Below, piece after piece: positions 34,671 through 42,470 of a stretch of 64,000 bases of DNA. The position numbers and the translations under genes were made by a program. Under the pieces are notes generated by a model, which did no database searches, was not told where the DNA came from, and saw only the letters and a program-made list of their open reading frames with translations. Position 1 is the first letter of the stretch. The number at the start of each line of letters is the position of its first letter. Origin of the DNA: Alteribacillus sp041949975 (lineage in GTDB: Bacteria > Bacillota > Bacilli > Bacillales > Marinococcaceae); the NCBI RefSeq assembly GCF_041949975.1, contig NZ_JBHFQG010000011.1, forward strand, positions 1 to 64,000, read 5' to 3'.

Positions 34671-36508
34671 TGGAAGAAAAACGATTGCAGCGCTTTTATA
34701 CGGTCCGCCCAGGGGATACGTTGTTTACTATTGCTAAAAGGTGGGAACTTCCCGTGGTATCAGTTATAGCTGCAAACAATTTAGTAGTGCCTTATACGAT
34801 TTTCCCAGGACAGCAGCTGTCGATTCCGCCAGGAGTTACCTCTTATAGAGTGAAAGCTGGTGACTCTGTATATAAAATCTCACAATTATACGGTGTGCCC
34901 ATGTCTGTTGTTATTGAAGCTAATAGATTACAAGCACCTTATTTTATATCTCCTGATCAATTACTGTTTATTCCGGCTGGGGTTTCTTATTATGTTGTAC
35001 AGCCGGGAGAAACTCTTTTCCAGATAGCTCGAAGGTTTAATGTACTTACAGCAGGGCACAGCTGCCCTGAAATAATTAGACAGGTCAACCAGTTACCATC
35101 TTTTGAAATTTTTCCTGGAATGCGATTAAACATTCCTTACGCACCTCCAGGAACAGATGGATTAATAGCTTATACGTCTGATCGAAGCGGCACTTACGAT
35201 ATCTGGTTATATGTATTACGTAACGGCGGACATATACAGGTAACAAAGGGATTAGGAGCCGCTTTTAGTCAACCTAACTGGTCTCCTGATAGCACTCGCA
35301 TTGCTTTTGCGGGCCAAAATAGAATTATTTGTGTGCTTCACCTGGGAAGTGAAGAGGCTGCCTTGATAGATCAGTTTGAAGAAGAAGCCCTTTTTACTTT
35401 GCATTGGTCTCCAGATAGTCAAAGACTTGCTTATGTAAAACTCAATCAAATTATATTATATAATGTTACATCTCATCAGGCCAAAAGTTTTTCAGAACCT
35501 GGTGCAACCGATGTGCAGTTTTTTCCAAGCGGGGAGGAAATTCTTTTCCAGGCTCCTGATGAAACAGGTATCAGCCAGTTATTCCGCATGAGAACGGATG
35601 GAACAAATAAACAACAAATTACGCAAAATCAGGAATTTCCGCTTCATAATGTCCAGTTATCACCCGATGGACGTTTTGCGTTGTATACTTCTCCTGGGGT
35701 TAGTATATCTATTATTTATAGTATAGATTTGGCTTCTGGTGAAATATTTGAAGTTAGAGGAGGACCATTAGCTAAAAATTACTACCCCAAATGGTCTCCA
35801 GATGCTTCGAGAATAGGGTACAGTGCCACTGCTTTTTCAGAAAGAGGAAACTTTTCTCTTATCCGAACGGCAGGAAGAAGGGGAGAAAACGATCGTACCT
35901 GCGCGGTTTCCGATTGTTTTGCAACACCAGTAACTTGGTCCCCTGACAGTGAAAAAATAGCTTACCTTTCCGGGTGTCGTGCTGAGCAAATGTTTGCTGG
36001 GGAAATGTGGTATCTGGACCTTACTCACCCAGTACCTATCCAGCTAATAGCCGGTATAAGGATTACTTCTCTTCAGTGGTCTCCGCTTTCAATTAGTCCG
36101 CCAAGAAAAACATATTATAATGAAGTATTTAAAGTAACTTTTGAATATCCATTTAATTGGCTTGAAGTGAGTCCGGATCGTTACGAGGGGGAAGATGGCT
36201 TTTTTCAAATTGCGGCTATTTCTGCAGGCCCCAACTTGGAAGAACTCTGCAGAAATGAAGCTTTTCATGCTTTACTTCCTTACGGCACACAACCTCAAAT
36301 TTTAGAGACAAACATTCAGTCTCAAGAAGCGTGTTTTATCTTTCCCTCTAGAGACCAACCTCCTGAAATGGCTGACCAGGCAGCATTAATAGTAAGATAT
36401 CCTTCTCCGGTTGATATACAAGGGGAGACATACAATTACTTTATTCTTTGGGCCAGTAAGCAGCAAATTAATGAGTTAGCTTTGTCGTTAACTTTTCTCA
36501 ATATGTAG
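34670..36508 (+). CDS. Triple-LysM / TolB-like beta-propeller protein
   Basis: The protein has 612 residues. Three LysM repeats (about 8-53, 57-102, 106-157; each with PGDTLF, AGDSVY or PGETLF) are followed by a PD40/WD40-like propeller (about 160-465: SDRSGTYDIWLY, WSPDSTRIAFAG, WSPDSQRLAYV, LSPDGRFALY, WSPDASRIGYS, WSPDSEKIAYL). The C-terminal domain of about 140 residues resembles PsbP-like lipoprotein domains. There is no signal peptide, as in spore-coat LysM proteins. The start is TTG. It may be a peptidoglycan- or coat-bound scaffold; function unknown. Confidence 0.8.
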   Translation: MEEKRLQRFYTVRPGDTLFTIAKRWELPVVSVIAANNLVVPYTIFPGQQLSIPPGVTSYRVKAGDSVYKISQLYGVPMSVVIEANRLQAPYFISPDQLLFIPAGVSYYVVQPGETLFQIARRFNVLTAGHSCPEIIRQVNQLPSFEIFPGMRLNIPYAPPGTDGLIAYTSDRSGTYDIWLYVLRNGGHIQVTKGLGAAFSQPNWSPDSTRIAFAGQNRIICVLHLGSEEAALIDQFEEEALFTLHWSPDSQRLAYVKLNQIILYNVTSHQAKSFSEPGATDVQFFPSGEEILFQAPDETGISQLFRMRTDGTNKQQITQNQEFPLHNVQLSPDGRFALYTSPGVSISIIYSIDLASGEIFEVRGGPLAKNYYPKWSPDASRIGYSATAFSERGNFSLIRTAGRRGENDRTCAVSDCFATPVTWSPDSEKIAYLSGCRAEQMFAGEMWYLDLTHPVPIQLIAGIRITSLQWSPLSISPPRKTYYNEVFKVTFEYPFNWLEVSPDRYEGEDGFFQIAAISAGPNLEELCRNEAFHALLPYGTQPQILETNIQSQEACFIFPSRDQPPEMADQAALIVRYPSPVDIQGETYNYFILWASKQQINELALSLTFLNM

Positions 36509-36580
36509 AGCGAAAAATGACAATAACCTCCATTTTTCGTATGATAGAAGGAGATAGAGAGAAACGGAGAGTGGAAAAAA

Positions 36581-37894
36581 ATGTTTAAAGTTGGAATTGT
36601 TGGTCCTGACTTGTCAGTGCGGCGAATATTGGACGTAGCAGAAGAATTTAAAGACGAATTAGCATACATTTCTTTTTCATATGAGCAGCATGGCGAGACT
36701 GCTGATATTGTGCGGGAACATCAGGATAACGTTGATGCATGGTTATGTTCAGGGCCAATTCCATACGCCATTGCAGAGAAGACATTAGGAAGCGCTGAAA
36801 ATATTTATGGAATCCTTTTTCTAGAAAACGGAATTTATAAATCATTAATTAACCTCGTGCTGCAACAAAAAGAAATGCCAAAAAAAATTAGTATGGATGT
36901 GCCTGAGGAAGCAAACATCGCTAAAGCATCTATAGATCAGCTAGACATCACCCCTGAAAAATTTCACATTAAAACATTTCCAGCTGAAGCTGATTTTAAG
37001 CAGGTCTATAACTATCATAAAAAGTTATGGAGTGACAACAATACTGAAGGAGTATTAACCTGCTACCCTCAAGTGAGAGATCTGCTGCAAAAAGAAGGCA
37101 TTCCTTCTACCTGGATTACGACAACAGTACTCGAGACAAAACAAACGCTTCAATCCATAGTGGAAAAAGCAAAAACAGAGTATTATCAGAATGCTCAAAT
37201 TGCAGTCTGTTTTGTTGAAATAGGTGAGTTAGAATTCACGCCAGGAAAAGAAGCCATGTCTTTTGACCTTCAAATTGCTGATTTGAAAATGAACGAATCT
37301 CTTCTCTTTTTGAGCCGTAAGCTTAATGGATCATTGTTAAATGCAGGAAATGGGAGGTATATGATTTTTAGCTCACGCGGAGAATTAGAACAAAAAATGA
37401 ATATGCTGCAGCAAACTTTGCAATCACTTATAAGAGAATGGAAACGAGCCGTAGTGGGCGGAATCGGATTTGGAGACTCAGCAATGAGAGCTGAATTTAA
37501 TGCAAGAATCGCTGTACAGCGTTCCAAGAAAGTAAAGGAGGGAACAATTATAGTAACCATGGAAGATGGGGAAACCATCGAATATCATCCTAAAGGAAAA
37601 GAAATCAATTATGACTCCTTGGTGACGGATTCTTCTATGTTAGAAAAATTAAAGACAATAAATATTAGTGCTCAAATGTATGAAAAAGTAAAATCGTGTG
37701 CCGTTCAAAAAGACTGGTCTGTCTTTACAGCCAAAGATATTGCACTTGAATTGGATATGAGTAATCGTAACGCTCAGAGGATTCTTTCAGAATTGCAGCG
37801 AGCCGGGTTAATTTATTTCATTGGAGAAAAAAAAAACCATAGTAAAGGGCGTCCAAATAAAGTTTATTCGTTCAGAAGAGAAGTAAAAGATTAA
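36581..37894 (+). CDS. Probable transcriptional regulator: PrpR_N-like sensor, degenerate middle domain, wHTH
   Basis: The protein has 437 residues. The N-terminal half (FKVGIVGPDLSVRRILDVAEEF; VDAWLCSGPIPYAIAEKTLG) resembles PrpR_N-type periplasmic-binding-like sensor domains. The middle (about 200-340; VCFVEIGELEF, VVGGIGFGDSAMRAEFNARIAV) recalls a degenerate cyclase-like fold. The C-terminus (about 365-430) is a winged helix with FTAKDIALELDMSNRNAQRI and a basic GRPNKVYSFRR. It lies just before an amidohydrolase/AbgT pair, which it probably controls. A terminator separates them. Confidence 0.65.
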   Translation: MFKVGIVGPDLSVRRILDVAEEFKDELAYISFSYEQHGETADIVREHQDNVDAWLCSGPIPYAIAEKTLGSAENIYGILFLENGIYKSLINLVLQQKEMPKKISMDVPEEANIAKASIDQLDITPEKFHIKTFPAEADFKQVYNYHKKLWSDNNTEGVLTCYPQVRDLLQKEGIPSTWITTTVLETKQTLQSIVEKAKTEYYQNAQIAVCFVEIGELEFTPGKEAMSFDLQIADLKMNESLLFLSRKLNGSLLNAGNGRYMIFSSRGELEQKMNMLQQTLQSLIREWKRAVVGGIGFGDSAMRAEFNARIAVQRSKKVKEGTIIVTMEDGETIEYHPKGKEINYDSLVTDSSMLEKLKTINISAQMYEKVKSCAVQKDWSVFTAKDIALELDMSNRNAQRILSELQRAGLIYFIGEKKNHSKGRPNKVYSFRREVKD

Positions 37895-37935
37895 AACCCA
37901 TACATAAAAAAGATGGAATGTACTTTTCATTCATG

Positions 37936-37964
37936 GCTTCCTATTAAATTAGGAGGCTTTTTTT
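37936..37964 (+). terminator. Terminator after the regulator gene
   Basis: GCTTCCTA (37936-37943) pairs with TAGGAGGC (37950-37957, one G-U), then seven T. Confidence 0.8.
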
Positions 37965-38071
37965 CATTTTTTCATATGTAAAATTTTAATTGTTGAAAAA
38001 ATTATAATATATCTTATAATTGATTTAGCGAAAATGTCGCAAATTATTCGTTTATAGGGAGGATTGGTTTT

Positions 38072-39262
38072 TTGTTAACAAAGGCAGACGTAGATACATC
38101 TATTGAAGAAATGTATGAACAAGTTATCGATTGGCGGAGATACTTACATCAACACCCCGAATTATCCTTTCAGGAAGTAAAGACTTCAGAATTTGTTTAT
38201 GAAACGTTACATTCATTTGGTCCTCTAGAAATAACAAGACCAACGAAAACTAGTGTAATGGCACGTTTAAAAGGGGACAAACCAGGAAAAACACTGGCTT
38301 TACGTGCGGATATGGACGGGCTTCCTATCCAAGAAGAAACAGGTCTTCCCTATTCTTCTAAAAATGCTGGAGTAATGCATGCTTGTGCTCATGATGGGCA
38401 CACGGCCATGCTGCTAGGAGCTGCAAAGATATTGTGCAGTTTAAAAGAAGAGATAGAAGGGGAAATTGTCTTTTTATTTCAGCATGCAGAAGAAGTACCT
38501 CCTGGAGGAGCAAGAGAAATGGTGGAAGCAAATGTATTAGAAGGAGTGGACAATGTATTTGGACTTCATCTTATGACCACCATTCCATTTGGAAAAATTG
38601 GAATTAAAGAAGGAGCCATAACTTCTTACTCGGATACTTTTGATATCACCATTAAAGGGATTGGCGGACACGCTTCTACACCTGAACTAACAGCTGATTC
38701 TATAACAGCAGGAGCTCAAATTGTAAGTGGTCTTCAGCACATCATCTCTCGATCTGTAGCTCCTTTAGAGAACGCGGTCGTTTCTGTAACACGTATACAT
38801 AGTGGGGATGCGTATAACGTCATTCCGGCACAAATGACTATAGGCGGGTCAGTACGGGCGCTGGATGGAATAGTAAGAGACAAAGTAAAAAGACGTATCG
38901 AAGAAGTTGTTCAAGGAATAAGTGCCGCACATAATGTGCAAGGGAAAGTTCATTATGAATATGGGTACGCTTCTGTAAAAAACCATACAAATATGACCAA
39001 TGATGTGGCAAAAATTATAGAAGAACGTTTTCCTGCTAATACCCTGGAATGGATAGATCCAATGCTAGGCGGCGAGGATTTTGCCGCATTTGTTCAAGAA
39101 AAACCAGGGTGTTATGTCATGGTTGGAGCAGGGGATGCAGATAAAGGAAAGGATTTTCCTCATCATCATCCTAAATTTGATATAAATGAAGAAGCAATGA
39201 AACACGGTTTAAAACTGCATGTGTATTCTGCATTATCTCTAACAGACAACAAGGAAGTTTAA
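38072..39262 (+). CDS. M20-family amidohydrolase (N-acyl amino acid / aminobenzoyl-glutamate type)
   Basis: This 396-residue metallopeptidase has RADMDGLPIQEETGLPY, HACAHDGHTAMLLG, the acidic metal and catalytic pair in FQHAEEVPPGGAREM, a dimerisation insert beginning GIGGHAS and a C-terminal FPHHHPKFDINE. It hydrolyses N-acyl or N-benzoyl amino acid amides. The TTG start follows GGGAGGATTGG. It is co-transcribed with an AbgT transporter 24 bp downstream, the combination used for p-aminobenzoyl-glutamate or N-acyl peptides. Confidence 0.88.
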   Translation: MLTKADVDTSIEEMYEQVIDWRRYLHQHPELSFQEVKTSEFVYETLHSFGPLEITRPTKTSVMARLKGDKPGKTLALRADMDGLPIQEETGLPYSSKNAGVMHACAHDGHTAMLLGAAKILCSLKEEIEGEIVFLFQHAEEVPPGGAREMVEANVLEGVDNVFGLHLMTTIPFGKIGIKEGAITSYSDTFDITIKGIGGHASTPELTADSITAGAQIVSGLQHIISRSVAPLENAVVSVTRIHSGDAYNVIPAQMTIGGSVRALDGIVRDKVKRRIEEVVQGISAAHNVQGKVHYEYGYASVKNHTNMTNDVAKIIEERFPANTLEWIDPMLGGEDFAAFVQEKPGCYVMVGAGDADKGKDFPHHHPKFDINEEAMKHGLKLHVYSALSLTDNKEV

Positions 39263-39285
39263 TAGAAAGGGAGGTAGAGGAGAAG

Positions 39286-40821
39286 ATGATAAATAAATCG
39301 AGCAAAAAAACGGCACAACCATTTTTTCAACGAACACTTCACACGATAGAAACAACAGGAAACAGGCTGCCTGATCCTATTGTTCTGTTTATAATCATGG
39401 CTTCTTTAATATTGCTTGCTTCTTTTATCGCATCCCTTTTCAACGTTTCAGCTGTTCATCCGGTGACAGAAGAAGAAGTTGTCGTGGAAAATTTATTATC
39501 TGGACAAGGAATTCTAGAAATACTGACAGGGATGGTGCAGAATTTTAGTGAATTCCCTCCTCTTGGAGCTGTACTAGTTGTGATGCTGGGAGTAGGGCTT
39601 GCGGAAAGAAGCGGGTTCTTTTCCACGTTAATGAAACGATCCGTGTCTGTTACTCCAAAAAAAATTATTATTCCTGTTATTGTCTTTATAGCGATTATAG
39701 GGAATGTGGCTGCCGATGCAACACAAGTTGTATTACCACCTATAGCAGCAACTGTTCTGATGGCGTTCGGCTATAATCCGTTAATCGGATTGGTCGTAGC
39801 TTACGCTTCCACTACAGGAGCTTTTTCGGCTAACTTGCTTATAGGCATGACAGATACACTTGCAGCTGGTTTTACAGAAACAGGTGCCCAGACTGTTGAT
39901 CCAGAATATAGTGCGAACCCTGCTATGAATTATTATTTTATTGCTGTATCAGCAATTTTTCTTTTAGTTGTTTCAACCTGGGTGGCTCATAAATTCACCA
40001 TTCCTCATTTCGGCTATTACAGCGGAGAACAGGCGGAAAAAGAGGAAGGCATAACGGAACTTGAGAAAAAAGGGTTAAAATGGGCCGGTATTTCTCTTGC
40101 TGCATTTATTGGTTCCATATTATTGATGATTATTCCTGAAGGAGGTCTGCTGCGTAATCATGAAACTGGATCTCTATTAGAAGAATCTCCATTTATGGAT
40201 GCAGTAGTTCCTCTCATTACAATCTTTTTCTTTATACCAGGTCTCGTTTATGGAATAGGCTCTAAGTCTATAAAAAGCTCTAAAGATTTTGCTTCTATGT
40301 TAGGAGAATCCATGAGTACTATGGGCCCCTACATTGTACTGGTCTTTGTGTCGGCTCAAATGCTCGCTTACTTTGAATCCAGTAACCTCGGACCGGTGGT
40401 TTCGATTGTCGGTGCAGACTTTTTGCAAAACATAGGATTTACCGGAATTCCTTTATTTATCTTTTTCATTCTTTTTGTAGGGATTATTAATGTACTGATA
40501 GGAAGTGCTTCAGCTAAATGGGCAATTTTATCTCCTATATTTGTACCGATGTTTATGTTCTTAGGCTATGATCCGGCGTTTACCCAAGTTATGTATCGTA
40601 TAGGGGATTCTATCACTAATCCTATAACACCGATGCTTCCGTACTTAGTACTGTTATTATCTTTTGCTAAACAATACGACAAAAAGGCAGGATTGGGAAC
40701 ATTAATCGCTGCTTTATTTCCATATACAGTTTTCTTTGCGATTTTCTGGATTATTCTCATCATTGTTTGGTATTTGCTTGGTATCCCTGTTGGACCTCAA
40801 GGACCATTGTTTACTTCATAA
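39286..40821 (+). CDS. abgT: AbgT-family transporter
   Basis: This 511-residue polytopic membrane protein begins with a cytoplasmic FFQRTLHTIETTGNRLPDPI and has the AbgT marks FPPLGAVLVVMLGVGLAERSG, a helical hairpin with GNVAADATQVVLPPIAA, and IGDSITNPITPMLPYLVLLL near the C-terminus. The family imports p-aminobenzoyl-glutamate, or exports sulfonamides and related antimetabolites. Pairing with the M20 hydrolase favours import followed by cleavage. A large hairpin terminator follows. Confidence 0.9.
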   Translation: MINKSSKKTAQPFFQRTLHTIETTGNRLPDPIVLFIIMASLILLASFIASLFNVSAVHPVTEEEVVVENLLSGQGILEILTGMVQNFSEFPPLGAVLVVMLGVGLAERSGFFSTLMKRSVSVTPKKIIIPVIVFIAIIGNVAADATQVVLPPIAATVLMAFGYNPLIGLVVAYASTTGAFSANLLIGMTDTLAAGFTETGAQTVDPEYSANPAMNYYFIAVSAIFLLVVSTWVAHKFTIPHFGYYSGEQAEKEEGITELEKKGLKWAGISLAAFIGSILLMIIPEGGLLRNHETGSLLEESPFMDAVVPLITIFFFIPGLVYGIGSKSIKSSKDFASMLGESMSTMGPYIVLVFVSAQMLAYFESSNLGPVVSIVGADFLQNIGFTGIPLFIFFILFVGIINVLIGSASAKWAILSPIFVPMFMFLGYDPAFTQVMYRIGDSITNPITPMLPYLVLLLSFAKQYDKKAGLGTLIAALFPYTVFFAIFWIILIIVWYLLGIPVGPQGPLFTS

Positions 40822-40879
40822 AAAAAGCCGTTTCTCCTTATATAATAGGTGGACTAACCTAAAATAATGGGACAATATA

Positions 40880-40933
40880 AAACACCTTCGAAATGGTACA
40901 ATCAATTAAGTACATTCTCGGAGGTGTTTTTTT
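40880..40933. terminator. Long terminator hairpin after abgT
   Basis: AACACCT (40881-40887) pairs with AGGTGTT (40922-40928), with further inner pairing (ATG-TAC against GTA-CAT type), then seven T. It could also serve the leftward remnant. Confidence 0.8.
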
Positions 40934-40938
40934 GTTAT

Positions 40939-41163
40939 TTATGTAGATAATGACATCACTAAATGATCAACATCCATTGCTGTTTTTTTACACACGTTTC
41001 TTATTTCTTGATTTTCATTAAGTATAGATGAAGTTTGTTTATCGTTGGAAGGAGAGCTGAAAGGGATTGAGCCAATCAGGTTTGTATCAAATGCATCAGC
41101 TAAACTTCTCCTTCGCCTTTCCCGAACAGGTGAGTGGAGGCAAGTGCCCCTGTTTGATAACAC
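40939..41163 (-). pseudogene. Possible Mrp/NBP35-type P-loop ATPase C-terminal remnant
   Basis: On the minus strand the segment ADAFDTNLIGSIPFSSPSND then NENQEIRNVCKKTAMDVDHL resembles the C-terminal end of Mrp/ApbC-family ATPases. The upstream sequence is out of frame (a CSGKAKEKFS piece near 41110) and there is no nucleotide-binding part. The identification is tentative. Confidence 0.35.
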
Positions 41164-41210
41164 TAACGTTCAGCACATTCTGAGATAAACATCTTTTTTG
41201 GTGAAAGTTC

Positions 41211-41239
41211 TTGCGTTCATTTGAAAAAGATGGTAAAGT
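41211..41239 (+). promoter_or_regulatory. Putative promoter of the cold-shock gene
   Basis: TTGCGT (41211-41216) and TAAAGT (41234-41239) with 17-bp spacing would give a 5' leader of about 120 nt, typical of cold-shock mRNAs. Confidence 0.45.
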
Positions 41240-41333
41240 TAATTTACTTAAGTTTGTTCATGCTTCTTTAAGTTAGAAAAAGGGTAACCTATTTCGTCTT
41301 GCCGCAGAGTAGAACAAGTTTTAAGAATACATG

Positions 41334-41359
41334 TTGTGTGTGTTAGACACACAAGGAGG
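41334..41359 (+). promoter_or_regulatory. Hairpin abutting the cold-shock gene RBS
   Basis: TTGTGTG (41334-41340) pairs with CACACAA (41348-41354). The last two paired bases are the AA of the AAGGAGG Shine-Dalgarno (41353-41359). It may modulate ribosome access with temperature, by inference. Confidence 0.5.
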
Positions 41360-41368
41360 AAATGGAAC

Positions 41369-41566
41369 ATGGAACAAGGTACAGTGAAATGGTTTAATGC
41401 AGAAAAAGGATTTGGATTTATTGAACGTGAAGGTGCTGACGATGTATTCGTACACTTCTCTGCTATTCAAGACGAAGGGTTTAAAACTTTAGAAGAAGGA
41501 CAAAGCGTTTCTTTTGAAATTGTAGACGGTCAACGCGGACCTCAAGCAGCTAACGTACAAAAATAA
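41369..41566 (+). CDS. Cold-shock protein (CspA/CspB family)
   Basis: This 65-residue single OB-fold protein has RNP1 KGFGFIE and RNP2 VFVHFSAI, starting MEQGTVKWFNAEKGF and ending GPQAANVQK. It binds single-stranded RNA/DNA as an RNA chaperone. The ATG at 41369 follows AAGGAGG by nine bases. A long structured leader precedes it and a strong terminator follows. Confidence 0.95.
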   Translation: MEQGTVKWFNAEKGFGFIEREGADDVFVHFSAIQDEGFKTLEEGQSVSFEIVDGQRGPQAANVQK

Positions 41567-41603
41567 CACCGAATCATATATGTGAACCATTCTAGACTCC
41601 GAC

Positions 41604-41637
41604 AAACCACCAAAAAGTTTTTGGTGGTTTTATTTTT
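41604..41637 (+). terminator. Terminator of the cold-shock gene
   Basis: AAACCACCAAAAA (41604-41616) pairs with TTTTTGGTGGTTT (41618-41630), followed by a T-rich run. Confidence 0.85.
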
Positions 41638-41790
41638 GAGTAAAAATATATAAAGTGGACTAAACAAAGGATTGTTGACCCTAGAGAGGCTTTCACAAAT
41701 AATATCAAGATACTAAATGGGAACCTTTTTTTAGACATTCATATAGTTTATATAAATGTCAGGTTTAAAAAGTCATTCTTTTATGAATAT

Positions 41791-41991
41791 TAAGAAGTGA
41801 TTGATCAAGGAATTGGGATTTCTGAAGATTATTTGTCAACTTCGGGAGAACCAGCATATTCCAATAAGGAAAAAGGGATTGGGCTGGGATTGATGCTGAC
41901 TTCTAAAATTGTTGAGCAGCATAACGGGAAAATTACGGTTCAAAGTAAAATCGGGCATGGAACGATCTTTACTATAAATTTACCAATTTAA
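41791..41991 (+). pseudogene. Sensor histidine kinase ATPase-domain tail
   Basis: Only the last 65 residues of a GHKL ATPase domain remain: the G1 box DQGIGIS, the G2 box KGIGLGLMLTSKIVEQHNG and the final GHGTIFTINLPI. No N box, dimerisation helix or membrane part precedes it, and no start codon or RBS is credible. It is a deletion remnant just before the cobalamin riboswitch. Confidence 0.8.
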
Positions 41992-42081
41992 AAGTAAAAG
42001 AAAGATATTTTGAAATGACATTAAAGGAAACAGCTTATTCATCGCAAAAATAGATTGACAATTATTTAAATTTAATCTAAC

Positions 42082-42099
42082 GTATTGCGTATACAATAC
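42082..42099 (+). promoter_or_regulatory. Palindrome in the cobalamin operon promoter region
   Basis: GTATTG (42082-42087) and CAATAC (42094-42099) form an inverted repeat overlapping a TACAAT hexamer (42092-42097). TTGACA occurs at 42055-42060, but its spacing to this hexamer is too long. The promoter is not resolved. Confidence 0.35.
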
Positions 42100-42131
42100 T
42101 ATACATACTTCAATAAAAATTGCATAAAAGG

Positions 42132-42350
42132 GAAAAGGTGAAAACAGCCGATGAACTGTTTTCTTAAAAGGGAAGACCGGTGAAAAACCGGCGCGGTCCC
42201 GCCACTGTAACTGGGTTATTTGCTTTTTTTAATACCACTCCTGGACTCATAAACCAGGGGGAAGGTAAAGCAGATGGAAAACCAGAAGCCAGGAGACCTG
42301 CCTTTTTCATCAACACCGTTCAACCTACGGGGGATAGGGAGGTGTTAAAG
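42132..42350 (+). ncRNA. Cobalamin riboswitch aptamer
   Basis: The conserved adenosylcobalamin aptamer landmarks are in order: AAGGGAAGACCGGTGAAAAA-type segment (near 42167-42187), the CGCGGTCCCGCCACTGTAA B12-core (about 42191-42210), and AGCCAGGAGACCTGCC (about 42287-42302), with closing sequence near 42320-42345. It precedes the corrin operon directly and, with the downstream platform, would stop transcription when B12 is plentiful. Confidence 0.93.
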
Positions 42351-42398
42351 TGCGTGGGTCTTCACTGCTCTAGTACATGAGGTTGGAAACCTTAATCT

Positions 42399-42445
42399 AA
42401 GCATCTTTAACATTCTCTTTGAATGTTAAAGATGCTTTATTTTTA
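42399..42445 (+). terminator. Expression-platform terminator of the cobalamin riboswitch
   Basis: AAGCATCTTTAACATTC (42399-42415) and its perfect complement (42421-42437) form a 17-bp stem with a 5-nt loop and a T run. GTGTTAAAG (42342-42350) can pair with CTTTAACAT (42405-42413), one G-U, giving a simple antiterminator. Confidence 0.9.
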
Positions 42446-42470
42446 TTCTATAAAGAAAAGGGTGATAACT

